Shown here piece after piece: positions 34,154 to 44,452 of a stretch of DNA of 64,000 nt. The translations under genes and the position numbers were made by a program. Below the pieces are notes generated by a model that saw only the letters and a program-made list of their open reading frames with translations, ran no database searches and was not told where the DNA came from. Source of the DNA: Lonicera japonica (taxonomy: Eukaryota; Streptophyta; Magnoliopsida; Dipsacales; Caprifoliaceae); assembly GCA_021464415.1 (NCBI GenBank), contig CM038467.1:49227715-49291714 (forward strand). Direction: 5' to 3'. Within the stretch, counting starts at the first letter, position 1; each line of letters starts with the position of its first letter.

Positions 34154-34972
34154 CTACATGTAACAAGCGGTTAGAACAGCGTCTCCCCAGAAACGTTGTG
34201 GAACATGATTGTGGATAAGGAGAGTACGAGCAGTTTCAATCAGGTGTCTATTTTTCCGCTCAGCCACTCCATTTTGTTGAGGAGTATGAGCACATGAAGA
34301 TTGATGGAGTATACCTTGAGAATTCATAAAGGATTGAAATGGGGCAGAAAAATATTCCCGTGCATTGTCACTGCGGAGAGTACGAATAGTGACACCAAAT
34401 TGGGTTTTAATTTCGGAACAAAAAGTGTGAAATATGGAAAAAATTTCAGAACGACTTTTCATTAGAAATAACCAAGTACACCGAGAAAAATCATCAACAA
34501 ATGTAACAAAATATTGATAACCCAAAGTAGTTTGAACACGACTAGGACCCCAAACATCGGAATGAACTAAAGAAAAAGCAAACTCAGCTTGTTTATTCAC
34601 ACGACTCGGAAAAGAACTTCGAACATGCTTTCCTAACTGACACGACTCACATTCTAAATTTGATAGACTCGCTAGACTTGGCACCATCTTTTGTAATTTC
34701 TGGAGATTAGGATGTCCCAAGCGTTGATGAAGAATGATGGGGGGGTCAATAGCAACACAGGCAATAGGGGTTGGTGGTGGGGTGAGATAGTATAATCCAC
34801 GGTACTCACGTCCTACTCCAATCGTCCTCCCAGTTTCCCGGTCCTGCAAAAGAACTGAATTAGCGCTAAAGATAACAGAACAGGGCAATGTTTGGGTTAA
34901 TTTGCTGATGGAAATTAGATTAAAGGGACAATTTGGTATAAAGAGAACCGAATTTAGAGATAAAGAAGGCAA
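34154..34972 (-). CDS. Copia integrase, young element
   Basis: This frame inserts the cDNA into the genome. It shows the HHCC zinc region (HQRLGHPNLQ...CESCQLGKH), then the catalytic core with HSDVWGPS, FVDDFSRCTW, RSDNAREY and HTPQQNGVAERKNRHL (D,D35E type, all three acidic residues present). The frame opens in the region between protease and integrase (NSVLFIPNCPFNLISI). It ends prematurely at CYM because of a short insertion near 34150, just before '[10 protein letters not shown]' would continue. Confidence 0.92.
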   Translation of the reverse strand: MPSLSLNSVLFIPNCPFNLISISKLTQTLPCSVIFSANSVLLQDRETGRTIGVGREYRGLYYLTPPPTPIACVAIDPPIILHQRLGHPNLQKLQKMVPSLASLSNLECESCQLGKHVRSSFPSRVNKQAEFAFSLVHSDVWGPSRVQTTLGYQYFVTFVDDFSRCTWLFLMKSRSEIFSIFHTFCSEIKTQFGVTIRTLRSDNAREYFSAPFQSFMNSQGILHQSSCAHTPQQNGVAERKNRHLIETARTLLIHNHVPQRFWGDAVLTACYM

Positions 34973-35019
34973 AGGTGTAGCTTGTCCAATTCCTCTAACT
35001 TTAGTTTGTGAGCCGTCAG

Positions 35020-36120
35020 CTAAAGTAACATTAGATAATGTATTAGAGTAATGAATACGGGAAAACAGATCTTTACTCTCCTCTCGTTACCAGACATATG
35101 ATCGGAAGCCCCAGAATCAAGAACCCATGGCCCAATTGAGGATGACTGAGAGATGCATGCAGTATAAGTACCAGTTTGACTGGTTGATGCTACGGCGGAT
35201 GTCCGGTTATTCGCTTGAAATCTCTGAAACTTAGCATACTCAGAAGCGGAGACAGTCATAGTTCCAGAGGGATCCCCAGAGAAAGAATCATACTGTGAAA
35301 CGTTAGCCACTTTAGGCGGATAACCATGGAGCTTATAACAGCGATTTACAGTGTGACCCAAAGTATCGCAATGAGTACATTTGGGACGAGAGCGATTACG
35401 ACTTCTCTGCCCGCCATTGCCATCTCTCCGATGAGTAACGTGGGAGGCCAAGATGGCAGAATCAGTGTGAGCAGTAGGGTCCCGAGGGACGCTTAGAGGT
35501 GCAGAGATGCGAATTAACTGTTCAAATATTGTATCCATGGTAGGAACCTCAGGATTGGCCAGAATTTGATTACGAACAGAGTCGAGTTCGCTAGGTAAGC
35601 CGACAAGAGCAAGAACCATAAAGAATTTGCCACGATCAGCTTCTTGTTGCACAATATTAGTTGAGAGAGGCATCATTTCATTAAACTCTTGCTGAAGAGT
35701 TTCAATTTGGCCCAAGTACTCTTGCATATCATGATCCTGCTTGTTGATTGTCTTCATACGAGAGACAACAGTATAGAGACGATTAATATCATTTGAATAG
35801 AGTCTCTTAGCCTTTTGCCAAACTTCAGAACACGTACGATACGGTCGATATTGATTCACGATAGTACGATCAATAGACTGCCAAAGGATATTGCATAAGA
35901 AGGCATCTATCTGTTTCCATTGTGGGCGGTCTTTTTCCGTGATATCAATAACGCGTTTGAGCAAATGTTCTTCGAACCCCTGACCAACAAACCATAATTC
36001 TACCGAGGCAGACCATGACATATAATTTCCCGAACCCGTTAATTTTTCCGAGCAAATAATGGGTGTATTTGTAAAATTAATGAGAGATTTGTTGGGTAAC
36101 ACAGTATTTTGAGTAGCCAT
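35020..36120 (-). CDS. Gag and start of protease, young copia
   Basis: A 366-codon frame starts at MATQNTVLPNKSLINF. It contains the copia gag core (LTGSGNYMSWSASVELWF; DINRLYTVVSRM), a zinc knuckle CTHCDTLGHTVNRC (CX2CX4HX4C) near residue 250, and the aspartic protease site WVLDSGASDHMSG. It packages the RNA and cleaves the polyprotein. Just after the protease site, near 35075-35085, a 5-nt tandem GAGAG duplication shifts the frame, so protease and the rest of pol are cut off from gag. Upstream it is intact. The start is chosen as the first ATG after the leader. Confidence 0.9.
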   Translation of the reverse strand: MATQNTVLPNKSLINFTNTPIICSEKLTGSGNYMSWSASVELWFVGQGFEEHLLKRVIDITEKDRPQWKQIDAFLCNILWQSIDRTIVNQYRPYRTCSEVWQKAKRLYSNDINRLYTVVSRMKTINKQDHDMQEYLGQIETLQQEFNEMMPLSTNIVQQEADRGKFFMVLALVGLPSELDSVRNQILANPEVPTMDTIFEQLIRISAPLSVPRDPTAHTDSAILASHVTHRRDGNGGQRSRNRSRPKCTHCDTLGHTVNRCYKLHGYPPKVANVSQYDSFSGDPSGTMTVSASEYAKFQRFQANNRTSAVASTSQTGTYTACISQSSSIGPWVLDSGASDHMSGNERRVKICFPVFITLIHYLMLL

Positions 36121-36661
36121 TAGAAATAAGCACGAGTAAGGGTAGAAGAATTACCAAAACAATGTGTATCTGTAAGAAATGGCCCCAAAGCAAGGAGTTA
36201 AAGCGTTGAACAGTTCCAAACAAACACAAACTCTTCACAATCCCGAAACAAGACACACAAACGAGTGATTCTGGACTGAGAAGTAGCAAACTGAGCTTGG
36301 AAATGTGTGCGGAATAGTGAGGCGAGTTGGAGTGTAAAATCTGGGCAGAAACGGGCCACACACGCGCAGTCACGCGCGTGAACAGTGACGGCGCGTGGAT
36401 CTCACGCGCGTGGAGGCGGTGGCGCGTGGAGGCGCGTGGGAGATCGTCCGGCGGAGCGCTTGCACAGTGGGCTTCGTCTCGGGATTCCGAGCAGATCTGT
36501 GTAGGTAGTTCCGGGAATGGATAAGTATTTGAGGTGTTTTTGGAAGAAAGTGGGGCGGCCGCTAGGGTTTTGTGTAGAATAAGAGGGTGACGGCTAGGTT
36601 AAGGAAGGCTAGGGTTTCTCTGCTGGAATGGAGGCGCAGCAGGATGATTTCTCACAACAAA
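36121..36661 (-). other. CpG-rich 5' leader of the young copia
   Basis: Between primer site and gag, the stretch 36350-36500 is strongly GC- and CpG-rich (many 'cgcgcgtg' and 'ggcgcgtgg' words), unlike everything else in the window. It is untranslated leader. Retained CpGs are consistent with too little time for methylation-driven decay. Confidence 0.75.
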
Positions 36662-36678
36662 ACCTCCCTCTGATACCA
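36662..36678 (-). promoter_or_regulatory. Primer-binding site of the young copia
   Basis: Directly after the 5' LTR the minus strand reads TGGTATCAGAGGGAGG, the standard initiator-Met tRNA complement used by plant copia elements. Confidence 0.9.
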
Positions 36679-36852
36679 TGTGAGATTGAGAGATGTGAGA
36701 GTGAATTTATCATATTATTGAAGAGAGAACCTCTCTATATATACAAGAGAAAAGCAATAAATTAGGGTTAGGGTTACATCCCTTTTGTGACAATTACCTA
36801 TCTAGCCCTTAGCCTACACATTATATACAATACATAGATATATAACTTAACA
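36679..36852 (-). repeat. 5' LTR of the young copia (174 bp)
   Basis: Same sequence as 31696-31869 by eye. On the minus strand a TATA-like 'tatatatagagagg' lies in the LTR, and transcription would run toward gag. Confidence 0.92.
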
Positions 36853-38324
36853 GCAACAAAAGAAACTGTGATCCAAGCATCTAGCAAGTGCAATCCATTG
36901 TCTTCACGTCCACTTCCAATTGTCTACTGCACCTCCAAAACCTAAAAGACACAATGAGAGGGAAAAAAGGTCACACTACAATTAAATTCAGGTGATCAAT
37001 GGCTAGAGTCAATGATCCATGATTTTCCATTAAAATATGTGGAAGCATGATCCGTCGATGGATAGGTACCTAACTAAGCCAAGTATGAGGTAGATGCGGA
37101 GGAACCAACATCAAGGTAGGCATCATGCTGTGCTCTCGTTTGGCGTAGTTGATCCATATATATTCTCGGCAAAAAAAACTAGTGGAGCTGGAGCAGCTAG
37201 AGTGGCTATGTGGTGGGCCCTAGATGGAGCTTGATAAGAGGCTTGCTTCAGTTCTGCATATGCTTTAACCAGAAGGCCATGGAGATTCCAGCACATCTCC
37301 TTTGTATGGCATGTACGATTACAATGGGTACATCTCAAGTGGCTCTTATCATCCTGTTGCTCACTTTGTGGCGGGTACGTAGGGTCGTTCCATTGTTGTG
37401 AAACGAGGGCAGACCTATCAAACAACTGTACATCAAGTTCTACCTTAGGATTCATAGCCTTCCTCCTGGTCTCTTCTGTATGGATGTAGTTAAACACCTC
37501 TCTAATAGTAGTGGGGAACGGATATCTACCCAACAATTGTACCCGAGCATTTTCATACTAAGGATGCAAACCTCCCAAGAACTGAAAATTTCTGGTCCTC
37601 TCTACAAATGCTTTAAACGTTTTCACATTCGTTGAATTTGTAGGAAGATAGTCCTGACAGTGATCAAACTCATCCCACTTGGCCCGTAAAGTGTGGTAAT
37701 ATGCAGAGATAGACTGATTTTCTTGCTTAAACTGGGCTATTTCTTGTTGAAGCTCATAAAGCCTACCAAAGTTACCAACTAAGGAATATGTATCCCTAAC
37801 AGCATCTTACAATTCTTTGACAGTGACAGCAAAAAGATATGCATTGTTGGCCCGCCACTCTCCATGTTTAGGATCACCCTCTGGAGGGATAGTGATGGTT
37901 CCTTCAACGTGATCGATCACTCTTTGACTAGTTAGACTGGTTAGAGCATATTGTGACCATTCTAGATAGTTATGCTCGTTCAACTTAACTGTAGTAATAC
38001 AATGCCCAGAATGAAACTCCTTCTGACCTCCAAATTTTGGAGACACACAACTCGATGAAGCTGGTGTTTCTGTAGAAGGGCTTTGCATACTAATAATATA
38101 GAAAAAAAATTGGAAATCATTAAAAACTACAAAGAAGAGGGGAAATGTTCAAATGCCATAGATTCGTTGAAACAAAATGGATATTTTTTTATTTCACTAC
38201 GTCTCCAACAACAGCCTACCAGTAATGTCAGCATTAGCTTTTCAATCAAAGGAATTCCAAATATATATATAGCATTAGCTTTGCTTCCCAAAGATATGCT
38301 AATTTAGATTTATTAATACAATAA

Positions 38325-38903
38325 GGCCTCGTTTGATTCGGGTATTAAAAAGTGGGATGGGATTATTAATACCACTTTTTTTATAATACCTTGTTTGATT
38401 CGCACAAATGTGCTGGGATTACTAATACCGGTACTAACTTAATACCACTCTTTGTGCTATAATTTAATACCAGGGGGAGGTGGTATTGTTTATCCAGGAT
38501 TAATAAAAATGAACCATATATTTTCAAAAATGCCATTACTACTACTATATTATTATTATTTAAAAAAAAATTAATTTTTTTTTCAAATTTTTTTTTAAAA
38601 CTTTTTTTTTTAAAAAAAAATTTAAATTTTTTTATTTTTACAAATTTTTAAAAAAAAAAAAAATTTAAATTTTTTTTTTTCAAATTTTTTTTTTTTTAAA
38701 AAATTGTTAGTCCAAAATATAATTCCGTATACAAGTTACAGAACCAAACATGGTATTAATATTAGCATGAGATATCCCAGTATTAATACTACATGAATCA
38801 AGCAGGGTATTGGTATTAAATTAATACCATGATTAATAGTCCAATACTATTAATACTGGTATTATTAATCCCACTGATCCTAATACCTGAATCAAACGAG
38901 GCC
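38325..38903. mobile_element. Tourist-like MITE, TSD TAA
   Basis: The terminal inverted repeats begin GGCCTCGTTTGATTC and are nearly perfect over about 23 bp. TSDs are TAA at 38322-38324 and 38904-38906, as in PIF/Harbinger-derived Tourist elements. It is 579 bp without coding capacity. The centre (38560-38705) is an A/T homopolymer region of alternating runs. Confidence 0.85.
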
Positions 38904-38906
38904 TAA

Positions 38907-39411
38907 GAGTGTTTGAGAACCTCAATTCCAAGGCCCGGAATTGCAATATACCATTAAATTATAAAACCGCTGTTTGAATAAGAAAAAGGATTTCATAATT
39001 GGTACAGAATACTAAGTTCGTGAAGCCAATTCCACAAATTGAATACCATCATAGAACTCGACAATTCCAAAATCAATGTCATGTGGAGTTCGGAATTCCA
39101 ATTCAAATGCATGATCACTCTCAAACACATACACACTCAGTAGCACAACAAAAAATTTCTCCCCACAACTCTCTCTCTCTCATACACAAATTAAAATTCA
39201 CAAAGGTTTTGAAGCGATGAATTTGGAATTCTAAAATGCATAAAGAAATTGGACAACTAAAGGCATTCTTTGGATGAACTAAAAAATGATTTTGGAATTC
39301 CCAAAGAAATCCATAAAGTAACCAAACAATGGTATTGTAATTCAAAGAATCGCAATTTTATAGAATTACATTTCTAACTTAATTCCATGTATCCAAAGTC
39401 GAAACACACCC
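38907..39411. mobile_element. Second Tourist-like MITE sharing a TAA
   Basis: The left end GAGTGTTTGAGAAC and the complement of the right end GGGTGTGTTTCGAC are imperfect inverted repeats. TAA lies at 38904-38906 (also the right TSD of the neighbour) and at 39412-39414. The interior has many 'aattcc/ggaatt' words that fold back on themselves. No ORF is supported. Confidence 0.55.
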
Positions 39412-39414
39412 TAA

Positions 39415-40304
39415 GTGAAAATGTTTACGCTATACCCAAACCCAAACAGATAGAAGAACGCACCCCCCCCCCCCCCAAAATAAATAAATAAATAAAGCCA
39501 GTCTCTTTCCAAACATGTATTAGTAAGTTACTGGTAGTGGCTAAATTTTTGCAGTTAGCAATGTAAAAGATGTTGAAAACTAATGGAAAAACTTTTCCAG
39601 CTTCACAAATTATGCGCGAATGGTGTCATCATTTATCCAGTAACCAAACACACTAATACAGTTTTCATTTTTCAACTACTGATTTCCATTACAGTTTGGA
39701 AATGCATAGAGATGGTAAAAACAACAACATGGGTTTTGCCAAACCAGAATCAACCTGAAAAGAGTTGGTTCGTCTGTACCTGTAACTACAAAGGTCATAT
39801 CATGACTATTTCAGAGTGGTTGAAAATGTTGTAACAATGATTAGAATGAACAAATCAAGAATAATTTAGGGATGGCAATGGGTTAGAGTTTGCATGGGTT
39901 TGGCCAAACCAGAATCAACCTAAAAATATATCCGACCCAAACCCTGAGCCCGCCCTGTTTACTTGTATGCTTGGAACAGAACCACCCCAACCTGAATTGA
40001 CCAATCCCGACTAGTAGTAATTATACATTATTATGAGGGTAGTTAAAGGAAAAAACATTATATTTGGGGCAGGGCGGATCAAACAGGTTTATTCTACGCA
40101 AACCTGAAGCAGGCCAGGGTTGAAAACCCGGACTTGCAAATGGCATCTCGCAGCAGTTCCTTTTAAGTTTTAACAGCAAGATATGATATTTGAAATATCG
40201 AATATCAATAGTAACAAGAGATTCTAAGAAGAGGTATACATAAAACAGGTTATTTGATTGATTCCCAAGTACGTACGTATAGAAACAGGGAATTTGATTC
40301 TAAC
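39415..40304. other. Intron or spacer, nothing coding found
   Basis: The stretch contains a C run (39462-39476), (AAAT)n near 39480, and a local duplication of 'ttgccaaaccagaatcaacct' type words at 39735 and 39904. Relative to the amidase exons this would be intron 2 or the break point. I looked for the next amidase exon (the SINGEN / HYGTP block) on the minus strand and did not see it. Confidence 0.5.
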
Positions 40305-41797
40305 CTGTATGCCATTTCATCCATGACAGTTTTACCGACACATGTGGCACCTTCTGCTAACAAAGCTAAAACAGAAGGGGCAGTCGATGTAGCAGCCAAA
40401 TGTGTCCGCGCCCAATCAGGATTTCCAAACCCGATGGCATATCCATCCATATCAAATCTGATTCCAAGTTCAAGTGGTAAGTAAAAAAACAAACACAATG
40501 ATCAAAAACTACAAAAGATATGAATAGTTCAATGACCTGAAACTATGAAATCAACTAAGCAAATCAAAGCAGAGATCGCACATCATACTTCAAATCCTTT
40601 CTGTAGGAAAAAAGAGGAGAGGGAAAACTATAGTGACCCCCTCTGCATCTTTTGGATTATTAGAAGTTACACACTCTCTTGTATTTTGAAAAATTACATT
40701 AGCTGCTCCTTGACCTTTGGGTTCCGTAGCAGTGACCTCAGATGTTACAGTTGTAGTATAGCAATAGGCCCATGCTCACCTAGACACCACATGCCATGCC
40801 ACCTCGGAACTTAAATGGAGTTTTCCATATTTGAAGGGTGTCAGCCCCTTAGACCACGTACGTGAGGGTGCCATCCCCTCGGGACCATATGACTAGCAGC
40901 TTAAAAAAGTCCACCTACTCCCAAGGGTGCCAACCTCATGGACCTACAAGCCCACAGCCTACCCGGGCTGTACTAACACCCCCCCCCCCCCCGGTTTCTC
41001 CGAGAGGGGGCGAGTAAACACACTAAGGGACAACGTCCTGAACCTTTACACCCTAGTATGTGCCCTATACCAGCCTGGGTGCGGGCAAACCCAGGGAGCT
41101 CCACAAGTTTGGTGCTATGCATTTCCTCAAAGTCTTGTTCAAATCGTTCCACTTGCATTTGTTTCCCCTTCATGTTTGTGCAAAAAGTGCACATTTGGTT
41201 TGGTTTGTCTCTCCATGTGCGTGGAAGCTTTGAAGTGTATGACATATATTGTTGGCCCACTCCCCACAACTCACACGTGAGGAGCATTGAAAAGTATGGC
41301 ATACATTGTTGGCCCACTACCTAACCTCTTGAGCTTTTAGGTGCAAGTACAGAGCCAGGATTTTACTTTTGGGACGCGAAAATATATGTAACTCATAGTG
41401 AAAATAAAAAAAAAATTCATTTTTGCGGTAGCAATTAATATTAATACCAAAGCTTTGTCTATACATAAGGTACTACTTATTATTTCTATTTGGGGGTTAT
41501 ACTTAATTTTCTTTAAAAAAAAATTGAGATGGCGAACCCTTCTAACTGTAAGAACTTCACACCAAAAATTAGTATAGTAGTAGAAATTTTCAGATTTTAG
41601 GTTTTACACCAAAAAAAAATAATCAAAGAGTTGGATTGGATAGGCAAGTGTTAGTTGAGAAGAATTGAAGCGAAGGTAAAAGGGAAAGGGACTTACATGT
41701 CTTTAACAGTAAAAGTGAGGTTATTTAAGGCAAGATCTTCCGTAGTAGATGGTAATGGCTGTAGTGTGAATTTCTTCATGAATGCTCCGTAATCCAT
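40305..41797 (-). pseudogene. AMI1: AMI1-like amidase, exons 1 and 2 only
   Basis: This is the first part of an amidase-signature enzyme like plant AMIDASE 1 (indole-3-acetamide to indole-3-acetate, cytosolic). Exon 1 (41797-41697) starts at ATG: MDYGAFMKKF, then LALNNLTFTVKD, with donor 'gacatgtaagt'. Exon 2 (40459-40305) follows the acceptor 'ggaatcag' and reads FDMDGYAIGFGNPDWARTH, AATSTAPSVLALLAEGAT and CVGKTVMDEMAY, with donor 'acaggttag'. The AT|A junction gives KDIFD, containing the family's catalytic lysine. Both exons are intact. The exons with the catalytic serines are not seen anywhere to the left, where transposons lie. It may be truncated, or have a huge intron leaving the window. 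Absence of an N-terminal membrane anchor favours AMI1 over OEP64/TOC64. Confidence 0.82.
40545..41690. other. Amidase intron 1 with dispersed repeat DNA
   Basis: Between the two amidase exons. It holds GC-rich repeat-like DNA (40830-41100) with a C run of about 14 at 40979-40992, and a duplicated block 'catatattgttggcccact' (41243) / 'catacattgttggcccacta' (41301). No gene is supported. Confidence 0.5.
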
Positions 41798-42892
41798 CAA
41801 TTCTTCCCTTGCCGTAATCTAGGTAAACGGTGGCGCTTTAATGCGGATGGTAAACGGTGGCGCTTTAGTGGGATAAATTGATCATACTATTTTTCACGGC
41901 AGCGAAGGTAAACGACTAAAAATAAAAAAAGTAAAATAGATTATGAGTAAACTTAATATATTATTAAATTTTATTTATATGAGTATTCTTTATTCGTATG
42001 AAATTTAGTACTTTAAAAAAAAAAAAATCATACCAAGTATGGCTTACTCATATGAACTCGTAAAAGTAAGCTACATTCGTATCACCATTTTTTTTTTCTT
42101 TTTTTTTTAAAGTTACCAAATTTCATACGAATGAATAACACTTGTATGGGTATATTTTTATCATTTTTGATGTGTACAAGATTGAAACTTAATTACCAAT
42201 CAATAAATTTAGACTAATATTTATAATACCCGCTCTGGACGCTCTTAGGTAGCTGTTATTTGTATATTATTTTTTATTTGTTTAAAGATAAATTAACAAG
42301 TGTATGTTATTTGTGTAATAATAAATAAGTATAAATTTGAAAATACTTTATTTAGTCTATAAATACTAAGTAAGCAAGCTTATATCTACTTGTTATTGGG
42401 CTATAATATATAATTATTCGCTTATTATCGGACCAGTAAAAAATAAAACATAATAAAATATTTTTGAAATACAAATAACCGGGGTTCAATTTTAAAATTT
42501 AGAGCGAGTTTGGCTCATCAGATCAAATTTAAGGTTGGGCCAAGCAATCTAGCTTTAGTCCAAGCAATTTAGCTTAGTCTTCTTTTTTTTCTTTGTTTAC
42601 TATATAAAAAGTCGATTCGTGGCCCACGTTGAGCCTCCATTTCCCCGGCCACTCGCGCTCCCCTTTAGACCTACCGATTGTTCTAAAACAATAAAATAGT
42701 GCATATTTCCCAAACAAATAAAACATCAATGTTCAATAACACTGAAAATCAAAATATAAGTTCTGTTTTTTGAATAATATTAAAAATAAAAATATCAAAA
42801 ATTCTGAAAAACTACGATGTATGATTTTATTGTTATTTTCGTGTTTTGAAAAATCAAAATACGGAAAATCAAAATTACTGAAAATCTTGGTT
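41798..42892. other. Upstream region of the amidase exons
   Basis: 'ggtaaacggtggcgctttaa' occurs at 41823 and again (ending '...tttag') at 41850. Apart from that it is AT-rich DNA with poly(A)/poly(T) runs and no exon, promoter or mobile-element boundary that I can defend. Confidence 0.4.
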
Positions 42893-43268
42893 TTTATTTT
42901 GTTTTGGTATTGGTCAATTATCAAACATCATGGTTTTGATTTTAGTTTTGATTACTAAAAATGCCAAACACCTGACACGCGTTATTTATATGTACATGGA
43001 AAATTAAGCATAAATGTTTTGATTTTGTTTTGGTATAGGTGAATTATCAAACATCATGGTTTTGATTTTAGTTTTGATTACTAAAAATGCCAAACACCTG
43101 ACACGCGTTATTTATATGTACATGGAAAATTAAGCATAAATGTTTTGATTTTGTTTTGGTATAGGTGAATTATCAAACATCATGGTTTTGATTTTAGTTT
43201 TGATTACTAGAAATGCCAAACACCTGACACGCGTTATTTATATGTACATGGAAAATTAAGCATAAATT
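42893..43268. repeat. 126-bp tandem repeat, three near-identical units
   Basis: The landmark 'caaacacctgacacgcg' lies at 42965, 43091 and 43217, exactly 126 bp apart. Units differ by only a few bases, suggesting recent expansion. Confidence 0.9.
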
Positions 43269-43310
43269 TTTTGTTGGCATGATAGTTAGAATTGTTATTG
43301 ATAACAGTAA

Positions 43311-43530
43311 TTTTTTTTAGTCAAAAGGGGAAGCCCCAAATTTTATTAATGAACTTTGAACAATTACATATAATCTTTTACATCTCAGATTATGCAGGCC
43401 ACATCTATCTAACTTTATCAAACCTTTCAGCAATTGAGGGAAAGCTACATAACTATCAAACTTTACATTCATCCCAACTTTAGAACCCAAGTTAGCTAAA
43501 TAATCAGCGGCCTTAGAAATCAAATTACAT
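43311..43530 (-). pseudogene. 5'-truncated LINE 3' end
   Basis: The minus strand reads ISKAADYLANLGSKVG, AFPQLLKGLIKLD and LHNLRCKR, like the end of the RNase-H-like domain of plant LINEs. It then has the standard 'aaaatttggggcttcccctt' 3' UTR and an A run at about 43318-43312. It is a short dead-on-arrival insertion. Confidence 0.6.
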
Positions 43531-43533
43531 TTA

Positions 43534-43659
43534 GGACAGGTGTAATTATAAAAGTATTACAAGAGTATTAAAGTAGGACGGGTGTAATTATAAAAGTATT
43601 ACAAGAGTATTAAAGTAGGACAGGTGTAATTATAAAAGTATTACAAGGATATTAAAGTT
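43534..43659. repeat. 42-bp tandem repeat, three units
   Basis: Units starting 'ggacaggtgtaattat' lie at 43534, 43576 and 43618; only a few substitutions separate them. They adjoin the LINE tail and precede the receptor-kinase 3' end. Confidence 0.9.
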
Positions 43660-44452
43660 GGGTTTTTTTCTTTTTTTTTTCCATTGGAGTAGAAATTGGC
43701 GATCTTTTCCAATTTTTCATTTCCCTTCCTTTCTATTAAAAGTAATCCAAACGTTCTATTAGGCTTACGTCCATCTCCTTTCCTTTCATTCCATTCACAT
43801 TCCTTCGATCAAAACTAAGTGCATGTAAATTTATGAAATTCCATATTTATCGAATTTCCGGTACACAATTAATAACTAATTAACTCGTGACAACCAATAA
43901 TGAAAATAAAGTAACAAGAAGAATCTCGCATAGAATTAGAAGAAAACTACGAAGACAGCATATAAAAATCATTTATGAGTTATTATGACAATATAATAAT
44001 CTATCTATTCATGACTATGTTGAAGTCCACATTTGTATTTGTGTGCTCATGTATTCCATTAGTTCTTAGAAGAGTGTCTCTAATACTGTACAACTTAGCT
44101 AAGACATCACTAATCTCAGGTCTCTCTCTTGGTGATTCTTCCGAACAGGCAATTCCGATTTTTAATATCGAAATCAAGCATTCTTGTACCTCGTACTTGC
44201 CAATATTGTAATGATTATTAGTTCTTCTGGCGTTGCTTGCGCTTGTCTCGGGTGCCTCTTCTTGTTGAAGTAGTATTGGATCTATAGTTTCGATAAGTGG
44301 TTTTGACAAACCCATTTTAGAAAATTCATGAAGATTAAGACCGCCTTTAAACATCTCATCAGTGGGTCTCTTTCCTGTGAACATCTCCAATAGGAGGATG
44401 CCAAAACTATACACATCACCATATGCTGACACCTCACTTCCCATACCATACT

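Larger units (their letters stand above)
31696..36852 (-). mobile_element. Young 5157-bp Ty1/copia element, TSD GCAAC
   Basis: The 174-bp LTRs at 31696-31869 and 36679-36852 look identical by eye. Perfect 5-bp duplications GCAAC lie at 31691-31695 and 36853-36857. Minus-strand order is gag, protease, integrase, RT, RNase H (copia). A primer site TGGTATCAGAGG follows the 5' LTR and a purine tract precedes the 3' LTR. Identical LTRs point to a very recent insertion, yet pol carries several small indels. Short LTRs and a CDTLGHTVNRC knuckle suggest the Ale/Retrofit side of copia; this is an inference. Confidence 0.93.
30480..38088 (-). mobile_element. Degraded copia element split by a younger copia
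   Basis: On the minus strand, gag starts at 38088 (MQSPSTETPASSSCVSPKFG; VKLNEHNYLEWSQYALTSL) and goes on at 37536-37123 with a zinc knuckle CTHCNRTCHTKEMC. Near 36990 the protease relic reads KSWIIDS before a stop. After the 5157-bp insertion (31696-36852) it resumes with a SINE-like piece. The integrase core follows at 31440-31030 (CHVSYHTIINDSKD, FVDDFSRYT, GILHQ), then the region between integrase and RT at 30990-30484 (KDKMDPKS, CYHPISRRCFVSV, FFEFVPYFS). Frameshifts are throughout. RT and RNase H are missing, cut at the LINE boundary. LTRs were not identified. Confidence 0.8.

Noticed and set aside
39840..40010. Possible hAT-type repeat ('gggatggcaatggg')
   Set aside because: It resembles a common plant repeat word, but neither inverted ends nor a TSD could be found.
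42893..43659. Possible CRISPR-like array
   Set aside because: Units are contiguous tandem repeats without unique spacers, and the genome is a plant's.
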